A DNA stretch of 64,000 bases from a virus. The DNA lies in IMG/VR virus record IMGVR_UViG_3300018910_000036, positions 24,278 to 88,277 of that record; one strand, written 5' to 3'. Below are positions 17,434 through 25,913 of this stretch, piece after piece. The notes under the pieces are model-generated. The model ran no database searches, was not told where the DNA came from, and saw only the letters and a list, made by a program, of their open reading frames with translations. A program made the translations under genes and the position numbers. Numbering within the stretch: position 1 is the first letter of the stretch; each line of letters starts with the position of its first letter.

Positions 17434-17709
17434 TTATTGTTTAATAGAATCTTTAAGAGCTTTAGCAGCTTTAAATGCTGGTGCTTTTGTTGCTGGGATT
17501 TCAATTTCTTCCCCCGATTGAGGATTTCTGCCTTTACGAGCCGCGCGCTCACGAACTTCGAAGTTACCAAAACCGTGAATTTTAACTTTTTCACCATCTT
17601 TTAAAGCAGATGTGATTGCATTAAATGTTGAATCAACAACCAATTCCACATCTTTCTTTGTTTGTCCTGTAGCCTCTGCAACTGCACCAATTAGTTCTTT
17701 TTTATTCAT
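17434..17709 (-). CDS. yonN: HU-like DNA-binding protein (YonN)
   Basis: 91 residues, normal HU length. Hallmarks: [20 protein letters not shown] at the start, [22 protein letters not shown] (the beta arm with conserved GFG and RNPQ region) and [12 protein letters not shown] at the end. A dimeric histone-like protein that bends and coats DNA. ATG 17709 after AGGAGGAAATAAGA. SPbeta carries this second HU gene at the same place downstream of yonO. Confidence 0.95.
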   Translation of the reverse strand: MNKKELIGAVAEATGQTKKDVELVVDSTFNAITSALKDGEKVKIHGFGNFEVRERAARKGRNPQSGEEIEIPATKAPAFKAAKALKDSIKQ

Positions 17710-17815
17710 TCTTATTTCCTCCTAAATGTAAGTTTAATTTTTATGTATCCATCCATAATATAAAAATTTATGTATGGTTCAAAAATGCTTATATATCAAG
17801 GGTTTTAGCATTTTT

Positions 17816-18616
17816 CTAAAGCGTTACATTTCGATGTTTTCTTACTCTTGTCCTTGTTTTTTCTTTTGCTATTACGGATGCACAAGGTGGGCAGTATTTA
17901 GATTTGTTACTTTTAAATCTAAATGGAGTTTGGCAATTGACGCATGATTTAACTTTCTTTTGACCAGTGTGCAGATCATAATAGAGACCGATACTGTCAA
18001 ACGATCTTATTTTAATAGCCATTTCTCCGCCGGGTTCAATACCATAGATAAAACTTAATTTAATAAATCCTTTATTCCGAATTTCAACAATATCCTTCTT
18101 GGCCAATTCGCCAATGTTTTGATGCAGCTTGTTGGCAGTTAGCGAAGTATGAGAAGCATCTATAAGTTCTTTGTATCTTTTGTTGTTTCCGCCAAAATAG
18201 TGTTCTGTTGTATGCTCCCCGTATTTGATGTGATGAACTGTCGAATATAATTTTGCTAAGACAAGAAGGGTAAAGCAGAGCTTTTTTTGTTGATGGTTGA
18301 TATCTAAAGAATCAATAAATCGAAGTTCATTCTCCGTTATATCAATTTCATTTACATTGATTAAAATATTTTCTTTTTTTCTTGCATAATTAAGTACCGA
18401 ATTAATTTTTTTGTAATAAAGAACCCGACTAAAGTTTTCAATGTTCTTTTTGCAGAAATCATAAAGGAGCTCTTCACGTTTTTTAGGCTTATACCCTAAT
18501 TCTTTATAGTACATTGCCAATAACTTCAGTTCATAATTGAGGTTCTTTGAAATGAATCCATTTTCAATAATTGCTTCTGCATATTCTTTCTCTTTAAACT
18601 TAAATTTGTCTATCAT
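17816..18616 (-). CDS. Zinc-ribbon protein coupled to YonO
   Basis: About 266 residues from ATG 18616, which overlaps the yonO stop by four bases; the GTG six bases earlier falls in the ribosome site. The C-terminus has a zinc ribbon (CVNCQTPFRFKSNKSKYCPPC) followed by a basic tail (RTRVRKHRNVTL). The rest is helical. Coupling to the RNA polymerase gene suggests a transcription partner or DNA-binding regulator; this is inference. I do not recall an SPbeta counterpart. Confidence 0.65.
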   Translation of the reverse strand: MIDKFKFKEKEYAEAIIENGFISKNLNYELKLLAMYYKELGYKPKKREELLYDFCKKNIENFSRVLYYKKINSVLNYARKKENILINVNEIDITENELRFIDSLDINHQQKKLCFTLLVLAKLYSTVHHIKYGEHTTEHYFGGNNKRYKELIDASHTSLTANKLHQNIGELAKKDIVEIRNKGFIKLSFIYGIEPGGEMAIKIRSFDSIGLYYDLHTGQKKVKSCVNCQTPFRFKSNKSKYCPPCASVIAKEKTRTRVRKHRNVTL

Positions 18617-21387
18617 AGACACACCTTTCTTAATGAGTAATGTTTATTAAGGTAGTTGATATCACCTTTTTGATCAAGTACAGGGATGTTGAAACTTTTT
18701 TGTTTTGCTTTTACGTTTTCAAATATGTATTGGCCGTAGAGATGCCATAATATCTCTTTATTTGAGATCTTTTCATCAACATAAAATAAGCGAACAAGGT
18801 AATTAACTGCTTCGTAAACATTGGAGCAAATATCATTGATTCTTTGTTTGAATAAATCTAGGGAATTAGAGAAATTGCTGCAGAGATCTGAATCATATAA
18901 ATTTTTATCTGCATCACTACTTGCTCCCAATGAAAAAGATTGATTAATGCTTTTTTTATGTTTTTGATATGCTTTTGCTACTTTCCTGTAACGTGATTCA
19001 TCAAATTCAACTGCATCATTCATATAAATCTTGTAAATTTCATCATCGACATCCTTGTTAACAATGTTTCTGATACCAAAGTCGACGGATTCAATGTACT
19101 TACAGAGTCTGTTCATTACACAGTCGCTCTCAATCACAGGATTAAACCTTTCAAATAACCTAAGAAATTCATGCTGCTCCTTTGTTTTTCGTTTTACTTT
19201 CTTGAGCTCCTGAAGACTAATCCCAAATTTCTGCTTGCAAGTGATATCATAGGTTTTGACATGTTTTTTGTATTTGTTTTTGGTTCCTTTGTATAAATAA
19301 ATAAAAAAGTAAGGGTGTTTATCCAATAAGATTTTATTGTGAAATTCCTTAGTCGTCTTTACATTCTCCGAGTCATCTTTTTTGATCTTTTGATAATTAA
19401 TCCAGCGAGAAGGGATACCTTTAACTTCTCGTCCAATTTTAGCCTTATCAATTTGAGCACTTTGCAATTTGGTACACATTTTTACTCGATTTAATGTGGT
19501 GAGATACTCTTTAGAATCAGAATCAAGCTGAGAAAGAAGAGCATAGCCACTCGTGCTTTTATTGGTGATTGAGCCAATAATCGAGCCAAATGAGAAAAGG
19601 TCTGCATTGAATAAATCTTCCTCAGTCAAAACCTTTTTGGTTGAAGTGGGAGGGGTGTAGGCGACTGGCAACTCATCTTTATAAACCCCCTTTAATACTG
19701 TTTTATCCGAAGTTGTTGCAATAATGTCATAGTCGAAATCACTACCAGCCCAATTCATTGTCTCAGAGCCGTGAACATTCACAATGATACCTGTGTAATT
19801 ATGCCTGTACCAATAATCCATATCCTCAGTTTGCTTTAGATTTAAAATTAAATGTTCGCTACGATAGGTAAGGGGTGCCCGCATACTGTCAACATGTTTA
19901 ACCCCTTTTTGATTCCAATAATTTGAGTAGTACTCTCGCTTACCTAAAAGCCCTGTTACTTCTAATCCACAAACGTGCTGCATCATCGCATAGGGATCGC
20001 TAACAAGAGTCTGGAAGTTGCCATCTAAGATTATGTCCCCAAGGCATCCGCGTTGGATTTTCTTTTTCATTAAGTCATAAATTTTCTTTTTTATGTATTT
20101 GTCGTTGATTAAGTCAGGGTTCAATATTAAAGACTTAACCCAATGATTATCAGATTTCTCTATGTAATTCGTAATTTTTTCATCTGTCACATCAGTTCCC
20201 AGAAGAAACAAGATGGTGTAATAGATGTTCCCTGAATTGACCCCAGTTATCCAGTTAACAAATTTCTCACAGATCTTTTCAATGTCTTCATGGTTTAGAT
20301 TCAGAGTCTGCAAAAATTGATAGTTCATTTTCAAAATGTCTTTATCTTTTTTAGGGCTGTGTAGTGAAACTCCCCATTTCAAGTTATTCTTTTCACAGTT
20401 ATTTTCATAAACCTCAATGGAAGGGAAGCTGTCCCAGAGTTTAAATTGGCTCTCAGTGAGGATAACATCAATGTCCCTTAAATCCACAATTTTTGGGTTC
20501 CCGTCAGAGTCTTTATAAGATGTTCTGATTCTATAATTCCCATTGTTTACTTTTTCGCAAAACTCATGAATAGGGAAGGTATTTAGCATTCCTTTAATAA
20601 AGTTCTGTCTGATACACCATTGCGCTGGGACATAGTCTAAGCCTAATTCATCTGCCCATTTTTTCGCCATCTCATAGCTAATCAAGCCTTGGCCATCAAA
20701 ACGGTTAAATGATTCAACGATATCCTTAATTTCAATAATGTCATCATCTTCATAGTCTGTTTCAGTTACAAAGCTCACTTTTACTTTTGTATCGCTATAG
20801 TAATCAGGAACTAAGCAAAATCGCGGAGTGCTAACCACTTGAGTAGCACTGCCAGATAACCCCTTATAAGCATTAAATTTTGAAGGGACTAGGGCTTTGT
20901 TTAAATCTCTTCCGTTATCCAGAATTTGATTAAGTCTTTTGGCAGTCTCTTCTTCGATAAATACAACAGTTGAAACCCTTGCTTGTCCCGCAGAAGACGA
21001 GAATCGAATAAACTTTTTGTTGTTTAGAATGAGTCCATTTTTATGTAAATCTTTATAATGACTGGGATGATCCATTTTAATTGTGATGTATTCTGGAATA
21101 AACAGAATTACATTAATTTCATTTTGGATACCCTTCAACTTCTTTGAAATATCCTGTGAATGATTTAGTCTTTGTAAAGTTTCCTTCTCTTTGTTAAGTG
21201 ATTCAAGGTATGTGTAGTCAACCTCCTTGTTTTTTATGTCCCTAATAGATCTTAAAATTTGATTATCAAATAAAGCAATAACTTCGTTGTACTCTTGAGC
21301 TTCTTCGAATGATAATGATATGTTATAGCCAAACTCTTTAAGTCTAGAAGAGTTGAACTTGTATGTATAAAACTGTTTATTTTCCAA
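18613..21387 (-). CDS. yonO: Single-chain DNA-dependent RNA polymerase (YonO)
   Basis: 924 residues. YonO of SPbeta is a single polypeptide related to the beta/beta' catalytic core of multisubunit RNA polymerase and is reported to transcribe the late genes. The key motif is present: NWAGSDFDYD at about residues 545-554, matching the metal-binding NADFDGD loop (three Asp retained). A Lys-rich segment (KIGREVKGIPSRWINYQK) about 100 residues later may contain the second barrel's lysines. The start is TTG 21387 after AGAGGAG, a possible brake on expression. It is driven by a sigma-A promoter at 21993-22021. Confidence 0.9.
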   Translation of the reverse strand: MENKQFYTYKFNSSRLKEFGYNISLSFEEAQEYNEVIALFDNQILRSIRDIKNKEVDYTYLESLNKEKETLQRLNHSQDISKKLKGIQNEINVILFIPEYITIKMDHPSHYKDLHKNGLILNNKKFIRFSSSAGQARVSTVVFIEEETAKRLNQILDNGRDLNKALVPSKFNAYKGLSGSATQVVSTPRFCLVPDYYSDTKVKVSFVTETDYEDDDIIEIKDIVESFNRFDGQGLISYEMAKKWADELGLDYVPAQWCIRQNFIKGMLNTFPIHEFCEKVNNGNYRIRTSYKDSDGNPKIVDLRDIDVILTESQFKLWDSFPSIEVYENNCEKNNLKWGVSLHSPKKDKDILKMNYQFLQTLNLNHEDIEKICEKFVNWITGVNSGNIYYTILFLLGTDVTDEKITNYIEKSDNHWVKSLILNPDLINDKYIKKKIYDLMKKKIQRGCLGDIILDGNFQTLVSDPYAMMQHVCGLEVTGLLGKREYYSNYWNQKGVKHVDSMRAPLTYRSEHLILNLKQTEDMDYWYRHNYTGIIVNVHGSETMNWAGSDFDYDIIATTSDKTVLKGVYKDELPVAYTPPTSTKKVLTEEDLFNADLFSFGSIIGSITNKSTSGYALLSQLDSDSKEYLTTLNRVKMCTKLQSAQIDKAKIGREVKGIPSRWINYQKIKKDDSENVKTTKEFHNKILLDKHPYFFIYLYKGTKNKYKKHVKTYDITCKQKFGISLQELKKVKRKTKEQHEFLRLFERFNPVIESDCVMNRLCKYIESVDFGIRNIVNKDVDDEIYKIYMNDAVEFDESRYRKVAKAYQKHKKSINQSFSLGASSDADKNLYDSDLCSNFSNSLDLFKQRINDICSNVYEAVNYLVRLFYVDEKISNKEILWHLYGQYIFENVKAKQKSFNIPVLDQKGDINYLNKHYSLRKVCL

Positions 21388-21420
21388 TAAAGCATTCTCC
21401 TCTTTCGCTTTTAATTATTA

Positions 21421-21864
21421 TTATATTTTAATATCAGTTATGTATGTCGAAAGCTCATCAAGTAAAGCGTGAATATCCTCGTCAGTTGCATTGCAGGGAT
21501 AAGACGAGAACGTTATGTCTTCAACCCACGGATTCCTTTCTAAAACTGCTTTAATGTGTTTTGCTTTTTCTGAAGGAGATAACCAACTTCCATTATCAAG
21601 GTCATTCTTTATGACTCTTTTTAATTTGTTTAATTGTTTGCTTGAGATCCAATTATTTTTATTAAGAAGGGTTGCTTCTTTTCTAATAAACATGAATTCT
21701 TTTTCACTCAATCTTTTAATCTTGTTTCTTGTATTCCCTACAAAAGCTGCTTCCCCTATAGACAATTCTCGGTTAATTTCTACTCGACTAGTGTATGTAT
21801 CACCGTCATTATTCACTTTTACGTCTTCTGTCAAGATGTAACCATCGGTATTATTTAGTAACAT
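21421..21864 (-). CDS. Uncharacterised protein ahead of yonO
   Basis: 147 residues, ATG 21864 after GGAGGAGCTTC. The central part is basic and helical (RNKIKRLSEKEFMFIRKEA), the C-terminus acidic (CNATDEDIHALLDELSTYI). First gene behind the minus-strand promoter at 21993-22021, 33 bases before yonO, so co-transcribed with it. It may be a regulator or polymerase partner, but no motif shows this. Probably the counterpart of SPbeta yonP by position. Confidence 0.7.
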   Translation of the reverse strand: MLLNNTDGYILTEDVKVNNDGDTYTSRVEINRELSIGEAAFVGNTRNKIKRLSEKEFMFIRKEATLLNKNNWISSKQLNKLKRVIKNDLDNGSWLSPSEKAKHIKAVLERNPWVEDITFSSYPCNATDEDIHALLDELSTYITDIKI

Positions 21865-21992
21865 GAAGCTCCTCCTGGTTTGTCTGTTTATTTTTCATTA
21901 ACATCACTCCTGTTTATGTAATCACTATTGTATTGGCTCTTGCTTTCTGAAAGTTTCCTTACATTTCATCACCCTCTTGTGTAGTTGTGTTT

Positions 21993-22021
21993 ATTATATA
22001 CTTTTAATTGGTGTTTGTCTA
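21993..22021 (-). promoter_or_regulatory. Sigma-A promoter for the yonO operon
   Basis: On the minus strand TAGACA, 17 bases, TATAAT, followed 130 bases later by the first gene of the yonO operon. It faces the plus-strand promoter at 22115-22143, making a divergent control region. Host polymerase would make YonO from here, and YonO then reads the late genes. Confidence 0.75.
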
Positions 22022-22114
22022 TGTTTTTCTCTTTTTTTCTTAGCTAATTATTTTATAAAATGAACACTTAAACAGTGTAAGATTTACTGTATTTTTCAAA
22101 GAGTCAAAAAATTC

Positions 22115-22143
22115 TTGATTTCTCAAATGCTTATAATTACAAT
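22115..22143 (+). promoter_or_regulatory. Sigma-A promoter for the QueC-like gene
   Basis: TTGATT, 17 bases, TACAAT, 30 bases before the ATG at 22173, which has its own GGAAGGAGG site. Confidence 0.7.
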
Positions 22144-22172
22144 ATAATTAAAATTTGGAAGGAGGATTTTGG

Positions 22173-22844
22173 ATGGAAAAAGCTCTATTACTATTATCAG
22201 GGGGTCCAGACTCATCAACTTTAGCTTACTGGATTAGACATCAGGGGTATGAGCTACACACACTAACTTTCAACTTTGGAGAAGAGGAAGGGGAGGCAGA
22301 AAAAAGAACCTCTAATTTCATTGCAAAGGGTATTAGCAAGTCACATAAATTTATAAGTTTTGAAAGCGTTTTACGTGAATTTTATATGGAAGAAGATCCA
22401 ATTCATATTCTTCGTAAAGTCATTACTCTAAAAGTTCCTGTTAAGTCATTTGGAGCAGGAATAGCTATTTCCTTAGCTGCCTCTTATGCAGCAGAAAAAG
22501 GTATTAATCATTTGTTTTATGCTGTTCACAAAGATGACACTATTTATAGAGAAAATAACTATGAATTTTTCGAATTGCTTTCAAAAGCTATTTCAATTGA
22601 TTTAGGTCATGAATTTAAAATTCATACACCGTTTCTTGATAAGACTAAAGCTGAGGTATTAAAGATTGGATTAGACCTTGGTGTGCCAATTGAAGAAACT
22701 TGGAGCTGTGCCTCAAATAGTGCTATTCATTGTGGATGGTGTGACCCATGCAAAGATCGGCAAAACGCATTCAAAATCAATGGGATTACTGATAACACAC
22801 TTTATCAAACTATTCACAGTGAAAAATCAAATGTAAATGTATAA
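22173..22844 (+). CDS. QueC-like 7-cyano-7-deazaguanine synthase
   Basis: 223 residues from ATG 22173 (ribosome site GGAAGGAGG). The N-terminal PP-loop motif LLLSGGPDSSTLAY is the ATP-binding signature of the N-type ATP pyrophosphatases, and the C-terminal CASNSAIHCGWCDPC holds the four-cysteine zinc site of QueC. QueC makes preQ0 from CDG with ammonia and ATP. Family length matches. No other queuosine or deazaguanine gene lies nearby, so the substrate may be supplied by the host, or the protein may have another PP-loop activity. Own promoter and terminator suggest a cargo gene. Confidence 0.8.
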   Translation: MEKALLLLSGGPDSSTLAYWIRHQGYELHTLTFNFGEEEGEAEKRTSNFIAKGISKSHKFISFESVLREFYMEEDPIHILRKVITLKVPVKSFGAGIAISLAASYAAEKGINHLFYAVHKDDTIYRENNYEFFELLSKAISIDLGHEFKIHTPFLDKTKAEVLKIGLDLGVPIEETWSCASNSAIHCGWCDPCKDRQNAFKINGITDNTLYQTIHSEKSNVNV

Positions 22845-22856
22845 TTGAATAAAATA

Positions 22857-22906
22857 ACAAGCCTATATTTACTAAAACATAGTAGTAAAATATAGGCTTG
22901 TTTATA
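22857..22906 (+). terminator. Intrinsic terminator after the QueC-like gene
   Basis: AACAAGCCTATATTT pairs with AAATATAGGCTTGTT (with a bulge) and inner ACTA/TAGT, a long hairpin followed by TATAAG. The stem also ends in A/T on both sides, so it may work in both directions. Confidence 0.7.
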
Positions 22907-22923
22907 AGTAAGAGTAGTGTGTG

Positions 22924-23034
22924 AATGGGAATATTTCAAATATCAGCAAGACTATTGAGAAGTCGCGTGTAATTGATAATGTTTCTTTTTATGTAAATCC
23001 AGGTGAAATAGTGGGTTTACTGGGGCATAATTGA
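22924..23034 (+). pseudogene. Remnant of an ABC transporter ATPase
   Basis: Reading from 22924 gives 36 codons with SRVIDNVSFYVNPGEIVGLL, then GHN and a stop at 23032. This is the N-terminal strand and start of the Walker A loop of an ABC ATPase (normally GLLGPNGAGKTT), cut off at that point. There is no ribosome site or start. Such ATPases often belong to bacteriocin export or immunity; here only a scar is left. Confidence 0.65.
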
Positions 23035-23147
23035 AACGCACTATAGTAGAAAATCCTTTATTCTATAGAATACTTGTTATTTTTAATTACTTCTATTTTT
23101 TATTATAAGCGAAAACAATGTCTGAAAGAAAGGACGCTTAACAAAGT

Positions 23148-23576
23148 GTGAATTGTGGAATGGAAAAATGTGTTTTTTGCGAAATAGTTAAACAAAATAT
23201 TTCGTGTTTTGAAGTATATAAGAATGAATATACAACTGCATTTCTTGATGTAAACCCTATTGCATCTGGGCATACATTAATTATACCAAATAAACATATT
23301 GAAAGACTAGATCAACTAAGTGATCCTTCTATATCTAATGCTATAATTGATTCTTTAATAAAGGTTCCTCAAATATTAATTAACTCAGGTCTTTGTGATG
23401 ATTACACTATACTCTCAGACAACGGTCACTTTGCTCAGCAAGATATTAAACACCTGCATTTTCATGTCATACCGAGACACGCGAATGAAAAGTGTGTATT
23501 TCAATTAGACACTGACGATACAGCAGCTAAGAAGAATAACTTACTTTCAGTTTGGGGGAAAATTGTAAGGGGATGA
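23148..23576 (+). CDS. HIT-family nucleotide hydrolase
   Basis: 142 residues from GTG 23148 (138 if ATG 23160 is used; neither is ideally spaced from AAAGGA). The N-terminal CVFCEIVKQNI matches the zinc-type HIT start, and HLHFHVIPR near the C-terminus is the histidine triad (HxHxH). HIT hydrolases cleave nucleoside phosphoramidates and dinucleoside polyphosphates. The gene stands alone between a remnant and a non-coding stretch. A bacterial origin is likely. Confidence 0.85.
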   Translation: MNCGMEKCVFCEIVKQNISCFEVYKNEYTTAFLDVNPIASGHTLIIPNKHIERLDQLSDPSISNAIIDSLIKVPQILINSGLCDDYTILSDNGHFAQQDIKHLHFHVIPRHANEKCVFQLDTDDTAAKKNNLLSVWGKIVRG

Positions 23577-24227
23577 TCAGAAATGATTGTCTCTTTTTTT
23601 GTTAATCTTGAAACTTGAAAAATCCTGGTATCGTATTTGGATTAGAAAAGAGGGGAAAAGGCAATAGCCGCAAGGGATATATGTGCTATTTATTTAAGAG
23701 AGGGGGAGGGGGAATCGTAAAACTCCTGGTGGAGAAATAAATGAGAATGATTAGAATGAGAAGGGGAGTGTAATAGAGGAAGGTAATGAGGTAAAAAGTG
23801 TTGGGATGAAAGGATTTTACGATAACGAATACGATTGAAATTAGGCTGAATTAGAAAAATAATCATGGTGTGGAAATGAAAGTGCTAGGGGAATATTTGT
23901 TCCCGTTTTTGCTATTTTGGATGTTAATATACCCCCCTATATAGCCTAATATATGGTATTCATTTACGGTTATAAGGGTAGTTATAACTTGATTTATTGA
24001 ATCTTGATTCAGAAAAACAGAGAGAACAATATAATATTAAAAAGTCAAGTGTTTCAACAGATATTTTTTAAAAAATTGAAACTGCAATCAAATGAGGGTG
24101 CGCATTCTTTTTTTAATAAAGAATCGTTTGAATAACAGCAGGCGGCGAGTCGAAGACTTATTTTCTAAATTACATATATATTTACCAACATAAAAATAGA
24201 GACCGGATTAACCGATCTCAGTAAAAT
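23577..24227. other. Non-coding junction, no gene recognised
   Basis: 650 bases with stop codons in all frames and purine-rich runs (GAGGGGGAGGGGG near 23700). No ribosome site followed by a frame of more than 30 codons was found. A dyad around 23966-23990 (GTTATAAGG...AGTTATAAC) is weak. The region looks like decayed DNA between two cargo genes. Confidence 0.5.
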
Positions 24228-24674
24228 CTACTCTGTAAATGTTAATTGAGGAGATTGTGCCCTTGCTATAACATCACCATTAGACGATTTTTTCATCTCT
24301 AAATAAACTAATCCCCAAGTAGATGGCTCGCCTATTGGTCGTATAATAGTAATAGATTTTAAAGGTGTCACTGAACTAAACGAACCTGTTGGAGTATTCT
24401 CTCCTAAACCTGTATGAGGGTAGCCTTTCCAAGACAAGAACATGTTATAATAAATAGTTCCACAGTTGCCATTCTGTTCAGCTTTGACATCAACTGTTTT
24501 TGCATTACGCGTATATGTTGTAGCATCAGTATAAACACGAACCTTGCACCCTTGTTTAAATCCATCAAAACTTTGCCAACTAGACCAGGCCGCGGAAGCA
24601 TTTTGAGGTGAGAACCCCAAGAAGATTGCCATGCTGACACCAAACAGAACACTTGCTTTTAAAACTTTTTTCAC
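24228..24674 (-). CDS. Secreted small protein
   Basis: 148 residues, ATG 24674 after AAGGAGGGTGAAAAGGTG. A clear signal peptide: basic MKKVLK, a hydrophobic core (ASVLFGVSMAIFLGF) and an ASA-A cleavage site near residue 29. The mature part is beta-rich with two cysteines (about 43 and 72) and aromatic residues. It probably acts outside the cell, for example in host-surface change or competition. Family not recognised. It is transcribed against its plus-strand neighbours from its own promoter. Confidence 0.75.
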   Translation of the reverse strand: MKKVLKASVLFGVSMAIFLGFSPQNASAAWSSWQSFDGFKQGCKVRVYTDATTYTRNAKTVDVKAEQNGNCGTIYYNMFLSWKGYPHTGLGENTPTGSFSSVTPLKSITIIRPIGEPSTWGLVYLEMKKSSNGDVIARAQSPQLTFTE

Positions 24675-24738
24675 CTTTTCACCCTCCTTCTTTTAGATGG
24701 AATTTTATATAAATAATCCCATCTAAAGAAATCATAGC

Positions 24739-24767
24739 CTAGTACTTCTCTTTATTCAATGTGTCAA
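24739..24767 (-). promoter_or_regulatory. Sigma-A promoter for the secreted protein, with leader hairpin
   Basis: On the minus strand TTGACA, 17 bases, TACTAG. The leader holds a dyad AGATGG/CCATCT (24695-24700/24719-24724) just upstream of the ribosome site, a possible operator or translation-control hairpin. Confidence 0.65.
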
Positions 24768-24816
24768 TAGATTGGTATTGTTGAGATATGATTAAAAACG
24801 AATTAAAAGAAATATA

Positions 24817-24845
24817 TTGACTATTTTAGATAGCCATGATACAAT
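24817..24845 (+). promoter_or_regulatory. Sigma-A promoter with imperfect GACTAT/ATAGTC dyad
   Basis: TTGACT, 17 bases, TACAAT. The -35 overlaps GACTAT-TTTAG-ATAGCC, a one-mismatch version of the dyad seen perfectly at three other promoters in the window. It drives the gene at 24894. Confidence 0.75.
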
Positions 24846-24893
24846 TTAAATATAGTTAAGCGATACATATATAACCGAAAGGGGAAATAAAAA

Positions 24894-25226
24894 ATGAAAA
24901 AAACTGAATGGATGTTAAATAGCGAATATCGTGCAATGTTAGATTTTGAACAACGCGGAACAGTTTTAGCGGGTATTATAGAAAATCCATATGCATCACC
25001 ATCCGGTTTACTTTCACAAATTTATGATATTGTTGGCGATCACTTAGAAAGATATCGCGAAGACAGCTACATTTATTACATTATGGATCATTGGATTGTT
25101 TACAATCCGATTGAAAGGTATTTAGGTGTTTATTACAAGGAAGGCCATCATTGCATTTATGATGCTCGTGAAGTGACTCAGAGTAGCGATACCAAAACAT
25201 TTTGCAATTATGCGTTTCCTATTTAA
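24894..25226 (+). CDS. Uncharacterised 110-residue protein
   Basis: ATG 24894 after GAAAGGGGAAATAAAAA. Soluble, rich in Tyr (YREDSYIYYIMDHWIVYN) with a C-terminal DAREVTQS segment. It is the single gene behind the promoter at 24817-24845. No family recognised. Confidence 0.65.
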   Translation: MKKTEWMLNSEYRAMLDFEQRGTVLAGIIENPYASPSGLLSQIYDIVGDHLERYREDSYIYYIMDHWIVYNPIERYLGVYYKEGHHCIYDAREVTQSSDTKTFCNYAFPI

Positions 25227-25254
25227 AAAAGAGGGCTCTCCTCTCCTTACATAA

Positions 25255-25428
25255 AACCATAAAACAAAGAAGAAAGATTCATGGGAAAAAGTTTATAAAA
25301 GCGAATTATATAACAAACATGCCGGTGAAATTCAAGAATTGAAAATTATGATTAAAGAAGCTGAGCACAAGTTACAAATGAGTAGCCACAAACAATTGAA
25401 GAAGCCGATTACCCAACAAACAAATTAA
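25255..25428 (+). pseudogene. C-terminal gene remnant
   Basis: After a TAA at 25252, 57 codons stay open to a stop at 25426: SWEKVYKSELYNKHAGEIQE, then ELKIMIKEAEHKL. It looks like the coiled-coil end of a protein but lacks any start or ribosome site. It is followed by an intrinsic terminator, as the intact gene would have been. Confidence 0.5.
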
Positions 25429-25436
25429 AAATACAT

Positions 25437-25464
25437 GACTCAGTTGTAATTCTGAGTCTTTTTT
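25437..25464 (+). terminator. Intrinsic terminator
   Basis: GACTCAG-TTGTAATT-CTGAGTC followed by TTTTTTA. It closes the transcript of the 24894 gene and the remnant. Confidence 0.85.
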
Positions 25465-25617
25465 ATTTCCATTTTAACCACACTCACAGCCTCACAGACA
25501 AGCCTTAATACATTCCTGGCATATTTATATTCATTACCGCTAATCCTTATCAGATCAAGCCATAACCCACAAATAAAACCTCTTTCCAAACCTCGTTATT
25601 TACTTTTAATTTGTGTT

Positions 25618-25632
25618 TAAATATGATATAAT
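25618..25632 (+). promoter_or_regulatory. Extended -10 promoter of the toxin gene
   Basis: TGATATAAT at 25624-25632 is an extended -10 (TGn-TATAAT). No good -35 is present at 17 bases (TTTTAA). The transcript would start about 15-20 bases before the very strong AAAGGAGGGG ribosome site of the toxin gene. Confidence 0.6.
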
Positions 25633-25661
25633 TATAGGTATAGAAAGGAGGGGAAAACATT

Positions 25662-25844
25662 GTGTTTGATAGGGTAGGTGTTGTGTTGGCGATTGTCTTA
25701 TCTCTTTCAACGTTGACAATCAATATACTAACTATTATTGAGAAGTTAGCCGCAATAAGAAATAAGACAAGCCATAGACAGCAAAGAAAAAAGCGTCTAC
25801 GAAAGCGAAACCGGGCAAGGCACCGCAGACGTACACGCCTATAA
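25662..25844 (+). CDS. yonT: Type I toxin YonT
   Basis: 60 residues from GTG 25662, six bases after AAAGGAGGGG. An N-terminal membrane helix (VGVVLAIVLSLSTLTINIL) precedes a highly basic tail (KKRLRKRNRARHRR). This is the architecture of the TxpA/BsrG/YonT toxins, and the sequence follows remembered SPbeta YonT along its whole length. Translation is normally held off by an antisense RNA (SR6 in SPbeta). A minus-strand promoter at 25953-25981 is correctly placed for it. Confidence 0.85.
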   Translation: MFDRVGVVLAIVLSLSTLTINILTIIEKLAAIRNKTSHRQQRKKRLRKRNRARHRRRTRL

Positions 25845-25851
25845 CACAGCA

Positions 25852-25873
25852 GGCTAGAGGAGTAATCCTCTAG
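25852..25873. terminator. Hairpin after the toxin gene
   Basis: GCTAGAGG-AGTAAT-CCTCTAGC, an 8-bp perfect stem. It lies between yonT and yoyJ and inside the predicted antisense RNA, so it may be a terminator or a pairing element. No long T run follows on either strand. Confidence 0.6.
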
Positions 25874-25913
25874 CTTCACCTACAGTATAACATAATCAAA
25901 CACAATTTAAAAC

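Noticed and set aside
23577-24227. Short frames in the purine-rich gap
   Set aside because: None has both a ribosome site and more than about 30 codons; codon patterns look random.
25550-25879. 109-codon minus-strand frame opposite yonT
   Set aside because: It is the complement of the toxin gene and its promoter, with no ribosome site; the antisense transcript is better explained as non-coding RNA.
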